This document shows, in pieces, positions 1-8,620 of a DNA stretch of 64,000 nucleotides. Origin of the DNA: Symsagittifera roscoffensis. Lineage: Eukaryota > Xenacoelomorpha > Acoela > Convolutidae. Numbering within the stretch: the stretch's first letter is position 1; each line of letters starts with the position of its first letter. The translations under genes and the position numbers were made by a program. The notes under the pieces are model-generated. The model ran no database searches. It was given only the letters and a program-made list of their open reading frames with translations, and was not told the origin of the DNA. The DNA lies in NCBI RefSeq assembly GCF_963678635.1, contig NC_087065.1, forward strand, positions 2,914,001-2,978,000. Reading direction: 5' to 3'.

Positions 1-29
1 TTCAGCTCGACTAAATTAGTTTTTCGAGT

Positions 30-33
30 TCTC
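30..33. repeat. Target-site duplication, left copy (TCTC)
   Basis: The four bases before the left LTR, TCTC, are repeated immediately after the right LTR at 18948-18951. Extending to five bases breaks the match. A 4-bp duplication is within the range made by Ty3/Gypsy integrases. Confidence 0.8.
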
Positions 34-233
34 TGAGTTAGGACTGGAGTGTATAACTCATAGAGTAATTTCGGATAGGGTACACCGTCTGCTCGTCACG
101 CTATCTCATTTTCGGCCGGATAGATTCGTGCAACTTCTTAGTCTAATACCGATCCTAATCTTACTCTTATACTATCTAGTCTCAGGTTGTTTAACTAGTC
201 TCTGCTAGGCTCAATAGATCTAGGGTATACTGG

Positions 234-239
234 TTTATT
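234..239 (-). terminator. Polyadenylation signal in the 3' LTR
   Basis: The sense strand reads AATAAA in the middle of the 3' LTR, where the R region would be expected. The same hexamer is at 18738-18743 in the 5' LTR. It is the most likely 3'-end signal for element transcripts. Confidence 0.6.
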
Positions 240-300
240 GCGGCTGCTGAAGTGCTCGGGAGAGTCCAACTAATTTCTAAGTTAAATTCAAATCTCTCTG

Positions 301-328
301 GTGCTGAAATTACAAGTAACTTCAGCAC
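301..328. promoter_or_regulatory. 28-bp LTR palindrome (left copy)
   Basis: The block is two 13-base arms (GTGCTGAAATTAC and its near-complement) around two A bases, with one arm mismatch that would be a G-U wobble in RNA. The copy at 18805-18832 is identical. It lies upstream of the AATAAA in sense orientation. It could be a dimeric factor-binding site or an RNA hairpin. Confidence 0.6.
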
Positions 329-443
329 TTACAAATAAGTGGGTTGTTAGTTAGATGGATCATGATTGGTTAATATTAAATACTTTACATTGGTAAAATA
401 TCTAATTTATCCAATCATAAAATGTAGTTTAGATCAGGTTCCA

Positions 444-450
444 CCCATCC
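444..450 (-). promoter_or_regulatory. Probable polypurine tract
   Basis: Immediately upstream of the 3' LTR in sense orientation is GGATGGG, a purine-rich run interrupted by one T. Its position, abutting the LTR, fits the plus-strand primer, but it is short and imperfect. Confidence 0.45.
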
Positions 451-2056
451 GGGTTTTACAGAGTTTTTTAGAATAGTTCTTCTGCAATTTGAAGGATGGA
501 TGATGGACGTTGGTTTTTGGCGAACATCATTTTCTTCCGTTTCCTCTTTGTTAAAGAAGTTCCAGGAAGCTGGAGTTAGAGACATAAGACGTTGTGTCTT
601 CTAGTGACAACGACTAAGTCTTTGCAACAAACTCAAATCTGATTTCAGAATGGTTGGCTATGTCAGGTTTTTCTGTTCTGCGTGGAGAACTTCTTTTGTG
701 TCTGATCTAGTTTGGGAATGGCGTGGAGATTGTGCGTGGAGGGGATGCCTGGTTACTCGGATCTGTACGTATACTTGAACATCGAGGTGGTCATTGGTCT
801 AGTTCAATGAAGTCCTTTTCTGCGAAGTCAAGTCGTACTCTAAATCCTTTGAGTTGTGATTGTGAGTGGCATATCGATTGTGGTTGGTCATTCTCTCTCG
901 AGTGTAGTGGGGTCGTTTTGTCTTTAGATGTTCGTCCTTGGTGTTGTATTCTGATCTATGTATTGCATAATGTAATTTACATTTTATAAAACATTTATTA
1001 GTTTAATATTTTTTAATTATGATTTTAGTTAGTTGTTTTCACAAAAGCTTTTTGTTTTAGTTCGGTTATTTTGAAGAGTTACTCACCCTTGAGTAGCTCT
1101 TATTAAAAATAGAGGTGTGGTCACAAAGCGTGGATGTAGCGCGGTGGGTTAGGCCGGCTATAGAGCATGCTCAGGACGTCCTTCCTGGTGGGTTAGGCCA
1201 GGAGTGGGAGTATGATTTCATGCGGTTTTTATGAGGGGTCCTGTTATGTGACAACGTTTTATGTTGGGTTTGTTGTGGTTTTTCTTATGTCTTGTTGGTT
1301 ATGTCCTTTTTCCAAAAAGCAAATTGTTCGTGGTATGGGTTTGTCTTTCGACTTTTTTGTGTTTTATTATTTCTTTTTTAGACTTTATAATAGTCTTCAA
1401 AAGAATAAATTATCCAGTTTTAAACTGGGTTAATCCGGTTTGGGTACCGTTGGTTTCCTTTTCTTAGTCATGCTGTTATTCTATGATTTGTGGTATTTAG
1501 TAAGCTGCGTTGGTTAGTTTTGTTTAGTATATGATTCCTTTCCAACCGGGTTAAAGGAAGGTTTGAAACATGTTATTATATGTTAGAGTTGTTGAGTGTG
1601 AAAACTTGAAACTGAAATTCATTATTTTAAACAATTCTTCGTGGGCGAGCTGTGCGAGTGTGGATAGAATTTCTGTGCGAATGAATGAGAATATCAAAAG
1701 GTTAGTACTGCATTTGCATTTTATTAATTTACTGCATAGAATTTGGAAATTTACTGCTAGTTATGGGGGAATTTTAAGTTACAAATTTTCATCATAATTA
1801 GATTTACTGCTTGTGGGGAAAATTTTAGAAATGAATTTACTGCATTGGTATTAAATTTATAAATTTATAAGTGTAAGAGATTAATAGAATTTTTGAAATC
1901 TGTTTGATGAAATTTGCGATTTTTATTTGTCTTTTGTGGTTTTTGTAGGTGATTGTCGGATGAAGGCTAAAAACCTAAAGAAAACATGGATAAAGTATGG
2001 TGAGTTTTTTAATATTTTAATTAGTTAGTAATATTTATTTAATTCATACTTACCTG
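444..2056 (-). other. 3' non-coding region of the retroelement
   Basis: About 1.6 kb between the last stop and the 3' LTR has no sense-strand ORF. The short plus-strand frames here have neither codon bias nor motifs. A 13-base direct repeat, GGTGGGTTAGGCC, occurs at 1143-1155 and 1187-1199 on the plus strand. The block keeps the element's T/G-rich plus-strand skew. Confidence 0.7.
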
Positions 2057-3862
2057 TTAGTCGTCGGGGAAAAAACCGTGGGGGAAGATGTCGTGGATGA
2101 GATCGGAAGTTGTTAGTAGTTTAGCTAAGATGCGGATGATATTTTTAGTCTGAAGCAGTGGCCAAAGCAATTGAAGTGCCTTGATAGTGGTTAGTTCTTC
2201 AGTGCCAACTGCAAACTCATAAGGTGTGTTTTGGATTAGATTATATAATTTGTGATTGAATTTAGTGTTGTGGATGAATTCTAAAATTGGGATTTCTATA
2301 GGTTGTACAAACTCGTGCGGGATAAGGAAGGGTCGGGATTCTTCGGCGTTGAAGGTCTTGGTGATGGGACAGAAGATGTACATTTGGGTTATGGGATCAT
2401 AATTGCGAAGAATACCATGAAGGTTAGTATCTTTAATGCAATATGTGAAATTTAGGAAAAATGGTGAAGTGTATTTGGAATTAATGAATTGAAAACGATG
2501 GTGTGGTTGTCTAGAGGGTGTGTGTAGGTCAAAGTGATTTTGGATGAAGCGATAATAACTATATGTGTGGGTTTGTTTAGTGCGCAACATAATATCGTGT
2601 GAGCAGTGTAAATCTCTTTCGTGTGGTGCAAGGAAATGAAAGGTTAGTGAAAATATTTGGAAGCGTTCTTTAAAACTTTCGTATGCTTGTGTGTCTGTTA
2701 GTGCTTCTGAAATAATGTGATCAAACTTTCGGTCGAAGATGTTTAGTGTAAATATATATGGTGTCTTGATGAAAAATTTCTCGGTAATTTGTGGATTAGC
2801 GAAGCGATCGTCGTCTAAGAATTGATCTTGGTTAGCTCTGATGATGTTGTGATCATAGTATTCGAGTGTATATTCGTTAGCTCTAGGTGCAGTGTGTGTT
2901 TTTAGTGATTTTTTATATCCAACGTAAGTAAATTGTCTAGCGGTTAGTGGTGTAGTAAGTCGATATAGCATGTCCGTATTTCGCTCTATATCGATGTGAG
3001 TGTTAGATAAAGGTAAGCAAAGAGGGTTAGTAAAATGATAATATGAGGTCCAAGAGAGAGTGGGCATTAAAACGTATTCATCTACAAAGTTGCGTGTTTC
3101 GTTAGTGTCGTGGGGGGTGTTTAAGGTGTATTGTGGGAATGAGGGTAAGGTGATGGCTAAAAATTCTTTTGTGTTAATATGCTTGGGGTGGTTGATGTAT
3201 TCACGGGCTGTTCCTGGTTTTGCTGGGAAAGGATGGTTGGGGAACTTTCTTTTAAAAGTGCGGTAAGCTCTATTAGTGTTGAGTGAAGATTCAGTTGATG
3301 CGGATGATGGTGCTAATGATTCAGTATAATTTGAAGAGGGTGTAGGGGTAGGGGGGTTGGATGAATTTATTGTGGAGGAGATTTGGTTTATTACTGGGGT
3401 ATGGAGGTGGTAGGGTTGTTGTTGAAGGGTAATAAAATTATCTAGCTCTGGGGAGATTCGGGGGGTGTCTGGAGAATGAGATGATTGGTCAGAATGAAGT
3501 GAGGAGTAGGTTGGGGTAACTTGGGAAGCATAAGAGGGTGTGGAAGTGATTGGGTCAGGGTTATTGGATAATATGGGTTGAAAAGGGGGTTGAGAAAAAT
3601 TAGAAGAGTTATGAAAATTATTGGATGGGGATGGTTCTGAGTCGGCAAATTCATCGGGGGTTTCAATATTCGGGTTATTGAGTTGTGAGATGGAATATAA
3701 AACTGAGATGTGTGAATTAGTGTCGGAATTCATGCCTGATGTTACATTACTAGATGGAAAATCGGGTGGCGGAAAAGCAAAAAGTGGTATTATTGGGATT
3801 GGAGAGGTAAGATTGGTTGGGTGGGAATTTGATCGGTGTAGTGATCCAAGTTGGCGGCTCAT
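2057..3862 (-). CDS. Unknown 601-aa protein downstream of env
   Basis: This last ORF begins in the ATGA overlap with the env-like stop. Residues 1 to about 195 are disordered and rich in Ser, Pro, Thr and Asn. From about 200 to 601 the composition is that of a folded protein, with many aromatic residues and His, few Cys, no obvious membrane helix and no signal peptide. It ends GFFPDD. I recognise no domain. An ORF of this size behind env is not usual in Gypsy elements. In complex retroviruses this position carries regulatory or host-counteracting proteins. It is intact in a young element, which suggests that it is needed or was recently acquired. Confidence 0.7.
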   Translation of the reverse strand: MSRQLGSLHRSNSHPTNLTSPIPIIPLFAFPPPDFPSSNVTSGMNSDTNSHISVLYSISQLNNPNIETPDEFADSEPSPSNNFHNSSNFSQPPFQPILSNNPDPITSTPSYASQVTPTYSSLHSDQSSHSPDTPRISPELDNFITLQQQPYHLHTPVINQISSTINSSNPPTPTPSSNYTESLAPSSASTESSLNTNRAYRTFKRKFPNHPFPAKPGTAREYINHPKHINTKEFLAITLPSFPQYTLNTPHDTNETRNFVDEYVLMPTLSWTSYYHFTNPLCLPLSNTHIDIERNTDMLYRLTTPLTARQFTYVGYKKSLKTHTAPRANEYTLEYYDHNIIRANQDQFLDDDRFANPQITEKFFIKTPYIFTLNIFDRKFDHIISEALTDTQAYESFKERFQIFSLTFHFLAPHERDLHCSHDIMLRTKQTHTYSYYRFIQNHFDLHTPSRQPHHRFQFINSKYTSPFFLNFTYCIKDTNLHGILRNYDPITQMYIFCPITKTFNAEESRPFLIPHEFVQPIEIPILEFIHNTKFNHKLYNLIQNTPYEFAVGTEELTTIKALQLLWPLLQTKNIIRILAKLLTTSDLIHDIFPHGFFPDD

Positions 3863-6477
3863 CGTGGGCTAAAAAAATGATTATTTTGAGACTGAAAAGC
3901 GGTGGTATGGGGTTGTTCAATAATTTGTTCATAAGTATTATGATCTTGTGACTGGTGTGTCATTATATGTTGGATGGGACTTTGTGATGTGGTGAGTCGA
4001 AAATTTGGATTATGTGTGATGGCTAAATTTCGAAAATTTCGTGGGACTAGGGATAGTAGATGGTTATTTGGTAGGGGTGGTAATTGTGGTGCCGTTGGCG
4101 TTATGTCTACATTGTTATGTTCTTCGTCGTATGTATTTTGTCGTGTTGCTATTTTTGTGTTATATTCTTTTATTTGTGCGTCTAAAAGAATTTTGTTTAT
4201 AGATGTAGAAAAGATTCCAAAAAATCCTGCAAAGAGTATGCGTGCTACGCTTGCTTGTCTGTTTACTTGTGTGTGTATAGCACATGTGTTGTAGATTCCT
4301 TTTAAAAGTGAGAAAAGAAATCCAATAAAGTTAAACATTGCGTATAAAATAGTCAATTTTTCTAAGATGTAGTAGGGCCATCCTAGAAAATCGAGGATCT
4401 CATTTTTGAGTGTAACAAAGCTAAAAATGTTAATTGGTGATATATCTTGGGGACGGTATTTTTCACCGTTTAGATATATATAATCTTTAATGTCTTTAAA
4501 ATATCCGCTATAGTCTTGCGTGTAGATATCGGCAAATCCTGCGGTTTCTGCAAGTTTGCGTAAATTTTGATCTTTTGATTGTCTTTGTATAGTGTCCATT
4601 TGTGTTAATAATTCTTGGAATTGTTGTGTTCTAATGTGATGTTGAATATCTGATTTTGAATAGATTCCTATTGATTGTAAGTCTATATTTGGGTTTCGAG
4701 CAATAGCGCGAATGCTTTCTGGTGAAAATTTTTTGAGTGATTGCAATAATGTGGGATATGGAGTGAGAAGATAATATTTATTTTCATCAGGGTTTAGTTG
4801 TACTACATTGTGGCTGTTTTCTGATCCACATGGGACTGCGGTATCCCAGAAATAGGTTCTTCGTGAAAGTGTATCCACGAAATGTACTTTATTCTTATAA
4901 AAGATAGGGATTCTTTTATAACATCGTTTATCTTCAAAAACGTATAGTGGTGATACTTTTTTAGTACAAGTATAAAACCATAAGATGTTTCCTTCGTAGT
5001 CTAAAAAATTTGATCTATTTCCAGATAATAAGTATCCTGCATAGGGTATTTTTAATACTGCTAGTGCAAGTGATTGTAATATTTGTGTTCGTTCTAATTC
5101 GCATAGTTGGTGTAGTGTTTCTAATTCGGAGAGTGACATTTCTTGAAAAATTCGGCTAATTGTATAATCTAGTTTCATATCTAAATGAATATCATAGTGG
5201 ATATTACCGAAATATGTAGTATTCATTAGTGATAATTCTTGTAAGCGTGTGCTTCTGGTGTCATGGGGTTTTAGATGTCCACCAGGTTGTCCGTTGCTTT
5301 TTTCAAAATTAACTGGTATATAGGATGTTCCTTCGTTTGGAGGATGACCTGTGGCATATGGGTCAAGTTTTATTTTTCCAGTGGTCATGTCGAATCCTTT
5401 TTCGTATTCAACTAATATTTCAGAGTATTGTGTTCTGTGAAGTGGATTCCTGTATTTACATGCAAGTTCTGTTTCTTGATATATTTGAAAACGTGTCAAT
5501 TTATTTTCTATATTGTGTATGTTTCTAAAATTAGTACTTTGTTTTCGTGATGGATGTACTTGTTCATATGGAATTGATTGTATAAAGTATTTTTCGTGAA
5601 ATTTTATCATACGAGCGTGTATTCTTGCTACTTGAAATGTTGTACATGTATCTTCGGGGAACCAAACAATTGTTGCTTGTGTTCTCGTTGTAGGGTCGCA
5701 ATAACCTTGATCATTTTTACAAGGTAATCGGATTCCTTGATAGATCATTGTATTATCTGATAAATCTCGTGTTAGTTGTATTTTTTCGAGTTGTATTTTC
5801 CAATCGAAAAACATTATTTCTTGGTATCCTTTATTTTTTGTGTCTGCTTTGCAGTTTGATGGGTTATTTATACCAATGTGTGGTATCCAATGTTTATCGT
5901 GTAGGTCATAGGTTAATCGTCCGTGTGCGCCGTTATACGGGTATTTGTCGTCTAGTTTTATATGTCCTTGGTGTCTTTCAAGTTGTGATTGATGTACAGA
6001 GTCTGAAAAAACTTGAAAGTTAACTAACTTTCTTTCGGAGTTTTTATTTTGTGTGATGTTTAGTCTAAGTAATTCATTTTTACAATCGTCGGGATTGAGA
6101 TGTAAAAGACGTTCTATATTACTCTGATAGAATGATTCATGGTCAAGTCGGTTTTTGTTTCCGTTCGAGACTTGTGAACAATGTACTTTCTTTTCGGAAA
6201 ATGTTGCTGTGAATTTATAACCTGTAACTGTTGTTGCTCGGGCTTTTGAATAGAGTGTTGCTATTACATTTGTGGTTTCTATAGCTTGTGGTTCTGTTTC
6301 ACATTGTGATACTTGATTTATTGCATATTTGTGTAGTGTTTTTTGTTCATTTTCTTCACAATCGTAATGTGTTACTAATAAATCTTGTGGTCCTGTACGA
6401 GGGGAAGGGTTTATGTTTTGATTTGAGATTACTAGAAAAAGGAGTTGGAGAAAAATTAATAATTTTAGAATATACAT
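3859..6477 (-). CDS. env: Envelope-like membrane glycoprotein, 872 aa
   Basis: This is a type I membrane protein by prediction. It has a signal peptide at residues 1-18 (hydrophobic LLIFLQLLFLV core), a roughly 680-residue Cys-containing ectodomain with several N-glycosylation sequons, a strong hydrophobic region at about 695-727, a weaker one at about 741-760, and a polar tail of about 110 residues. The central ectodomain has a conserved-looking Cys/Tyr/Pro pattern (DKRCYKRIPIFY, then FVDTLSRRTYFWD and a PCG). To me this resembles the glycoproteins of chuvirus-like negative-strand RNA viruses rather than insect errantivirus Env; this is recall, not a search result. I see no clear furin site. 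The stop overlaps the ATG of the next ORF (ATGA, 3859-3862). The likely role is membrane fusion or cell entry of particles. Confidence 0.75.
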   Translation of the reverse strand: MYILKLLIFLQLLFLVISNQNINPSPRTGPQDLLVTHYDCEENEQKTLHKYAINQVSQCETEPQAIETTNVIATLYSKARATTVTGYKFTATFSEKKVHCSQVSNGNKNRLDHESFYQSNIERLLHLNPDDCKNELLRLNITQNKNSERKLVNFQVFSDSVHQSQLERHQGHIKLDDKYPYNGAHGRLTYDLHDKHWIPHIGINNPSNCKADTKNKGYQEIMFFDWKIQLEKIQLTRDLSDNTMIYQGIRLPCKNDQGYCDPTTRTQATIVWFPEDTCTTFQVARIHARMIKFHEKYFIQSIPYEQVHPSRKQSTNFRNIHNIENKLTRFQIYQETELACKYRNPLHRTQYSEILVEYEKGFDMTTGKIKLDPYATGHPPNEGTSYIPVNFEKSNGQPGGHLKPHDTRSTRLQELSLMNTTYFGNIHYDIHLDMKLDYTISRIFQEMSLSELETLHQLCELERTQILQSLALAVLKIPYAGYLLSGNRSNFLDYEGNILWFYTCTKKVSPLYVFEDKRCYKRIPIFYKNKVHFVDTLSRRTYFWDTAVPCGSENSHNVVQLNPDENKYYLLTPYPTLLQSLKKFSPESIRAIARNPNIDLQSIGIYSKSDIQHHIRTQQFQELLTQMDTIQRQSKDQNLRKLAETAGFADIYTQDYSGYFKDIKDYIYLNGEKYRPQDISPINIFSFVTLKNEILDFLGWPYYILEKLTILYAMFNFIGFLFSLLKGIYNTCAIHTQVNRQASVARILFAGFFGIFSTSINKILLDAQIKEYNTKIATRQNTYDEEHNNVDITPTAPQLPPLPNNHLLSLVPRNFRNLAITHNPNFRLTTSQSPIQHIMTHQSQDHNTYEQIIEQPHTTAFQSQNNHFFSPR

Positions 6478-7601
6478 GTGTATGATAATCCTGAGTATGG
6501 ATTATAAAATGTAATGTAGCCAATTGTGTTTTTGGTATATCTGTCGTATTTGTATATTACTTCAGTAGTTATAAACGGTGGTGGTAGTGATTGAGCTGTT
6601 ATGTTAGGTGGGTTTAATGGGTAGGGATGTTGGGTAATATTGTTTAACTTAACTGTGATTTCAAACTTTAATTGTAAACTGTTTTGTTGGAGTATTTGAA
6701 TATTGTGATCACGGATATCGTTGTGAATATCTTGGCGATATTGTAATCTATTAAGTGCCCAGTTATGAAGGCGGTTACTTTCTTGATGTTGTCCAAATAA
6801 TGGTGGATGTGCTGTAAATGTATTCCAATCTAATCTTAAAGGAATATTTATTGATGATTGTTCTCGATATCTGGCGTCGAGATTATTTGGAAAATTTAAG
6901 TTAAAAGGTGGTGGTGAAATCTGGCTTATTGATGGTGTTGATGGTAGTGATAATGTTTCTGGTAGTGATGAGGATGTTGTTGTATCCGTAGAAATATCTA
7001 TTGGATTATTGACTAAATTTAATTCACCTTGTGTAAATGAATGTGTTGTCCAATATGGTAGTCGTGATGCCTGGTTTGGGGGGTTAAAGGGATTTTCACG
7101 TATTTGTTCAGATGTTGGTGTTGAACCTAAGTAATCTGATGGTAGACTTGAGGTGCTACGTTGTGAAAGAAGCGTAGGGGTTTCTGGTAATATACCAATG
7201 GGGTTTTCTGGAGTGTTTTGTGATGGGGATTGAGGTATATCAAAATGAACTCGGGGAGTTTGAAAATTTCTGTTTCGTCGAGGATGTATAATTTGTCTAT
7301 TTATTTCGACTGTATTTTGGTTTTGACTAGGATTTCTTATTCTACTTAGTTCTTGTGGTAGTGTTGGGTATAGGTTATATGTTGGTTCGCTTAGAGGTGC
7401 TTGTCGTTGAACTGGTTCTAGTGGTTCTGATAAACGAGCATGTCGTTCTTCAAAAGTGTATGGATTGTCTTGAAAAGAAATTCGTGTAGATGTTTGAGGA
7501 TTTTGAGTAGTTGAAGGTGGTGTTGGGTTATCTTGGGATGATGTCGGTGAAGACTGATTCTGTGACTGTTGGGTAGCAATTTTTGATGGATTTTTGAATT
7601 G
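6465..7601 (-). CDS. 378-codon open frame with no AUG, Pro/Ser/Thr/Gln-rich
   Basis: Directly after the 62-aa ORF, the sense frame between TAA at 7602-7604 and TAA at 6465-6467 is open for 378 codons. I translated it from the sequence and found no Met codon in this frame. The first two-thirds is low-complexity (Pro, Ser, Thr, Gln, Asn). The last third is more ordinary, with Trp, Tyr and charged residues, and ends YSGLSYTCIF. The end overlaps the envelope-like ATG at 6477. A stop-free 1.1-kb frame in AT-rich DNA is unlikely by chance. It may be entered by splicing (AG sites occur soon after its opening, for example after CCCAACAG) or by a non-AUG start. It may encode a partner of the glycoprotein. 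Confidence 0.6.
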   Translation of the reverse strand, partial: QFKNPSKIATQQSQNQSSPTSSQDNPTPPSTTQNPQTSTRISFQDNPYTFEERHARLSEPLEPVQRQAPLSEPTYNLYPTLPQELSRIRNPSQNQNTVEINRQIIHPRRNRNFQTPRVHFDIPQSPSQNTPENPIGILPETPTLLSQRSTSSLPSDYLGSTPTSEQIRENPFNPPNQASRLPYWTTHSFTQGELNLVNNPIDISTDTTTSSSLPETLSLPSTPSISQISPPPFNLNFPNNLDARYREQSSINIPLRLDWNTFTAHPPLFGQHQESNRLHNWALNRLQYRQDIHNDIRDHNIQILQQNSLQLKFEITVKLNNITQHPYPLNPPNITAQSLPPPFITTEVIYKYDRYTKNTIGYITFYNPYSGLSYTCIF

Positions 7602-7606
7602 TTACT

Positions 7607-7795
7607 TTAGTGGGAAGGTTTATGTTTATTATAATATTCTTCCAAAAAAATAATTAGAAAAATTGTTGCTAGGGCAAATGTGATGATTGCTTTCTTTATA
7701 CATTTGCATATTGTCAAAATGAGGGATGATAAAAATGTTATGAAAATTACAAACAATAAAAAAATATCAGTTCTACTGAAAATTGTTCGTATCAT
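7607..7795 (-). CDS. Small membrane protein, 62 aa
   Basis: This ORF starts inside the ATGA overlap with the 76-aa ORF and ends with TAA at 7607-7609. It has two hydrophobic segments, about residues 9-30 and 36-51, separated by a Cys/Lys turn (CKCIKK). This predicts a hairpin membrane topology with a short polar tail. No family is recognised. The pairing with another tiny membrane ORF through a 4-nt overlap argues that both are real and co-translated. Confidence 0.5.
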   Translation of the reverse strand: MIRTIFSRTDIFLLFVIFITFLSSLILTICKCIKKAIITFALATIFLIIFLEEYYNKHKPSH

Positions 7796-8022
7796 TTAGA
7801 CAAGTTATATGAATCGTACCTGTGGATATAATCAAGGGTTTTGGAAAGTTGGAGAAATAGTTCGAATATAGTGTAGAAAATTAAAAAAATGTTACAAAAA
7901 ATGATTAGGATTATTAGAAAAGATTCAAGTATATCAAAAAGAAATATTATAAAGGTTTCAAGTATTGTAAAAAAATGTTTAAGATTTATGAGTATTTGAG
8001 TAACTGATTGAGAGAAGAGCAT
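7792..8022 (-). CDS. Small membrane protein, 76 aa
   Basis: This is a very hydrophobic 76-residue protein. Residues about 18-58 are almost entirely Leu, Ile and Phe with few charges, enough for one long or two short membrane helices. A polar tail of about 15 residues follows. Its TGA overlaps the ATG of the next ORF (ATGA at 7792-7795), an arrangement that suggests coupled termination and reinitiation. No homologous family is recognised. Small hydrophobic proteins near env exist in several virus groups as viroporins or membrane anchors, which is an analogy, not an assignment. Confidence 0.5.
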   Translation of the reverse strand: MLFSQSVTQILINLKHFFTILETFIIFLFDILESFLIILIIFCNIFLIFYTIFELFLQLSKTLDYIHRYDSYNLSK

Positions 8023-8175
8023 TTAAGAAATGATCTCTTGGTCGAATATTTTTTGCTGTTTGAGGCGATTTTCAAGTGTGGTCGGATTATTTATTAGTTT
8101 TTTGACAAGTGGGTTGAGTTTTGTAAAAAATTGTTGGGGGCAATTTTCATGGTGATCGAGAGGTCGTCTTTTTCT
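8023..8175 (-). CDS. AUG-less 50-codon open frame abutting the next ATG
   Basis: From 8175 the sense frame is open for 50 codons and ends with TAA at 8023-8025, directly abutting the ATG of the 76-aa ORF (TAAATG). It begins after an in-frame TAA with a basic run (RKRRPLDHH) and contains no Met. It could be the end of a spliced reading frame whose AUG lies in an upstream exon, or chance. The exact stop/start junction, matching similar junctions further along, is the reason to list it. Confidence 0.3.
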   Translation of the reverse strand, partial: RKRRPLDHHENCPQQFFTKLNPLVKKLINNPTTLENRLKQQKIFDQEIIS

Positions 8176-8620
8176 TTATTTTTGTTTGTCAAATGATCCG
8201 GGGTATGGTGAGATTTTTATACTTTAGGCTAATTGAAATGTTCATTTTGTTACTTTAGGCTAAGTTAACAAATTTGTTTTGGGGGTATTCGTGGTCTGAG
8301 TTGGGGAAATATTGTTGATCTTTGGGTTATTAGATAAGGGAGGGGTACGGTATTATGGTGATATTTATTTTAGTTGTCAAGTTGGAGTGGTTTGCTTATT
8401 TTTGACCTGGAGGTCGTAAAGTTATAGTTATAGATGTGCCTGGAGTTCTATATGATTCGTCTAATTGGTCTTAGTTTGAGTTAGAGAAAGTGACGGATTG
8501 GATGAATCCTATTGGTCTATTTTGAACTAGAATTATTGCGTACTTGTCAGCATGTTATTTTGAAAAATGTAAATGGAAAATGTTTCGGAGGTTTCAAGAT
8601 TGTGAAGTATAATGTTAAAA
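8176..8620 (-). other. Non-coding gap between pol and the 3' ORF cluster
   Basis: About 450 bases downstream of the pol stop have no sense ORF of note. In gypsy-like elements and retroviruses this is where acceptor sites for subgenomic spliced messages lie. I see AG dinucleotides but no outstanding pyrimidine-tract acceptor. Confidence 0.5.

Larger units (their letters stand above)
34..443 (-). repeat. 3' LTR (left copy) of the retroelement
   Basis: This 410-bp block matches 18538-18947 with one substitution (position 107). On the plus strand it begins TGAGTTAGG and ends GGTTCCA, so the sense strand reads TGGAACC to CTAACTCA, with the TG...CA ends normal for LTRs. A sense-strand AATAAA lies at 234-239 and a near-perfect palindrome at 301-328. 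Homology stops sharply at both ends. The outer flank (1-33) is host DNA and the inner flank is the element's 3' non-coding region. Confidence 0.95.

Noticed and set aside
723..1797. Plus-strand ORFs of 68-88 aa in the element's 3' region
   Set aside because: They run against the element's sense strand, are Cys/Phe/Val-rich as expected from T/G-rich DNA, and have no motifs.
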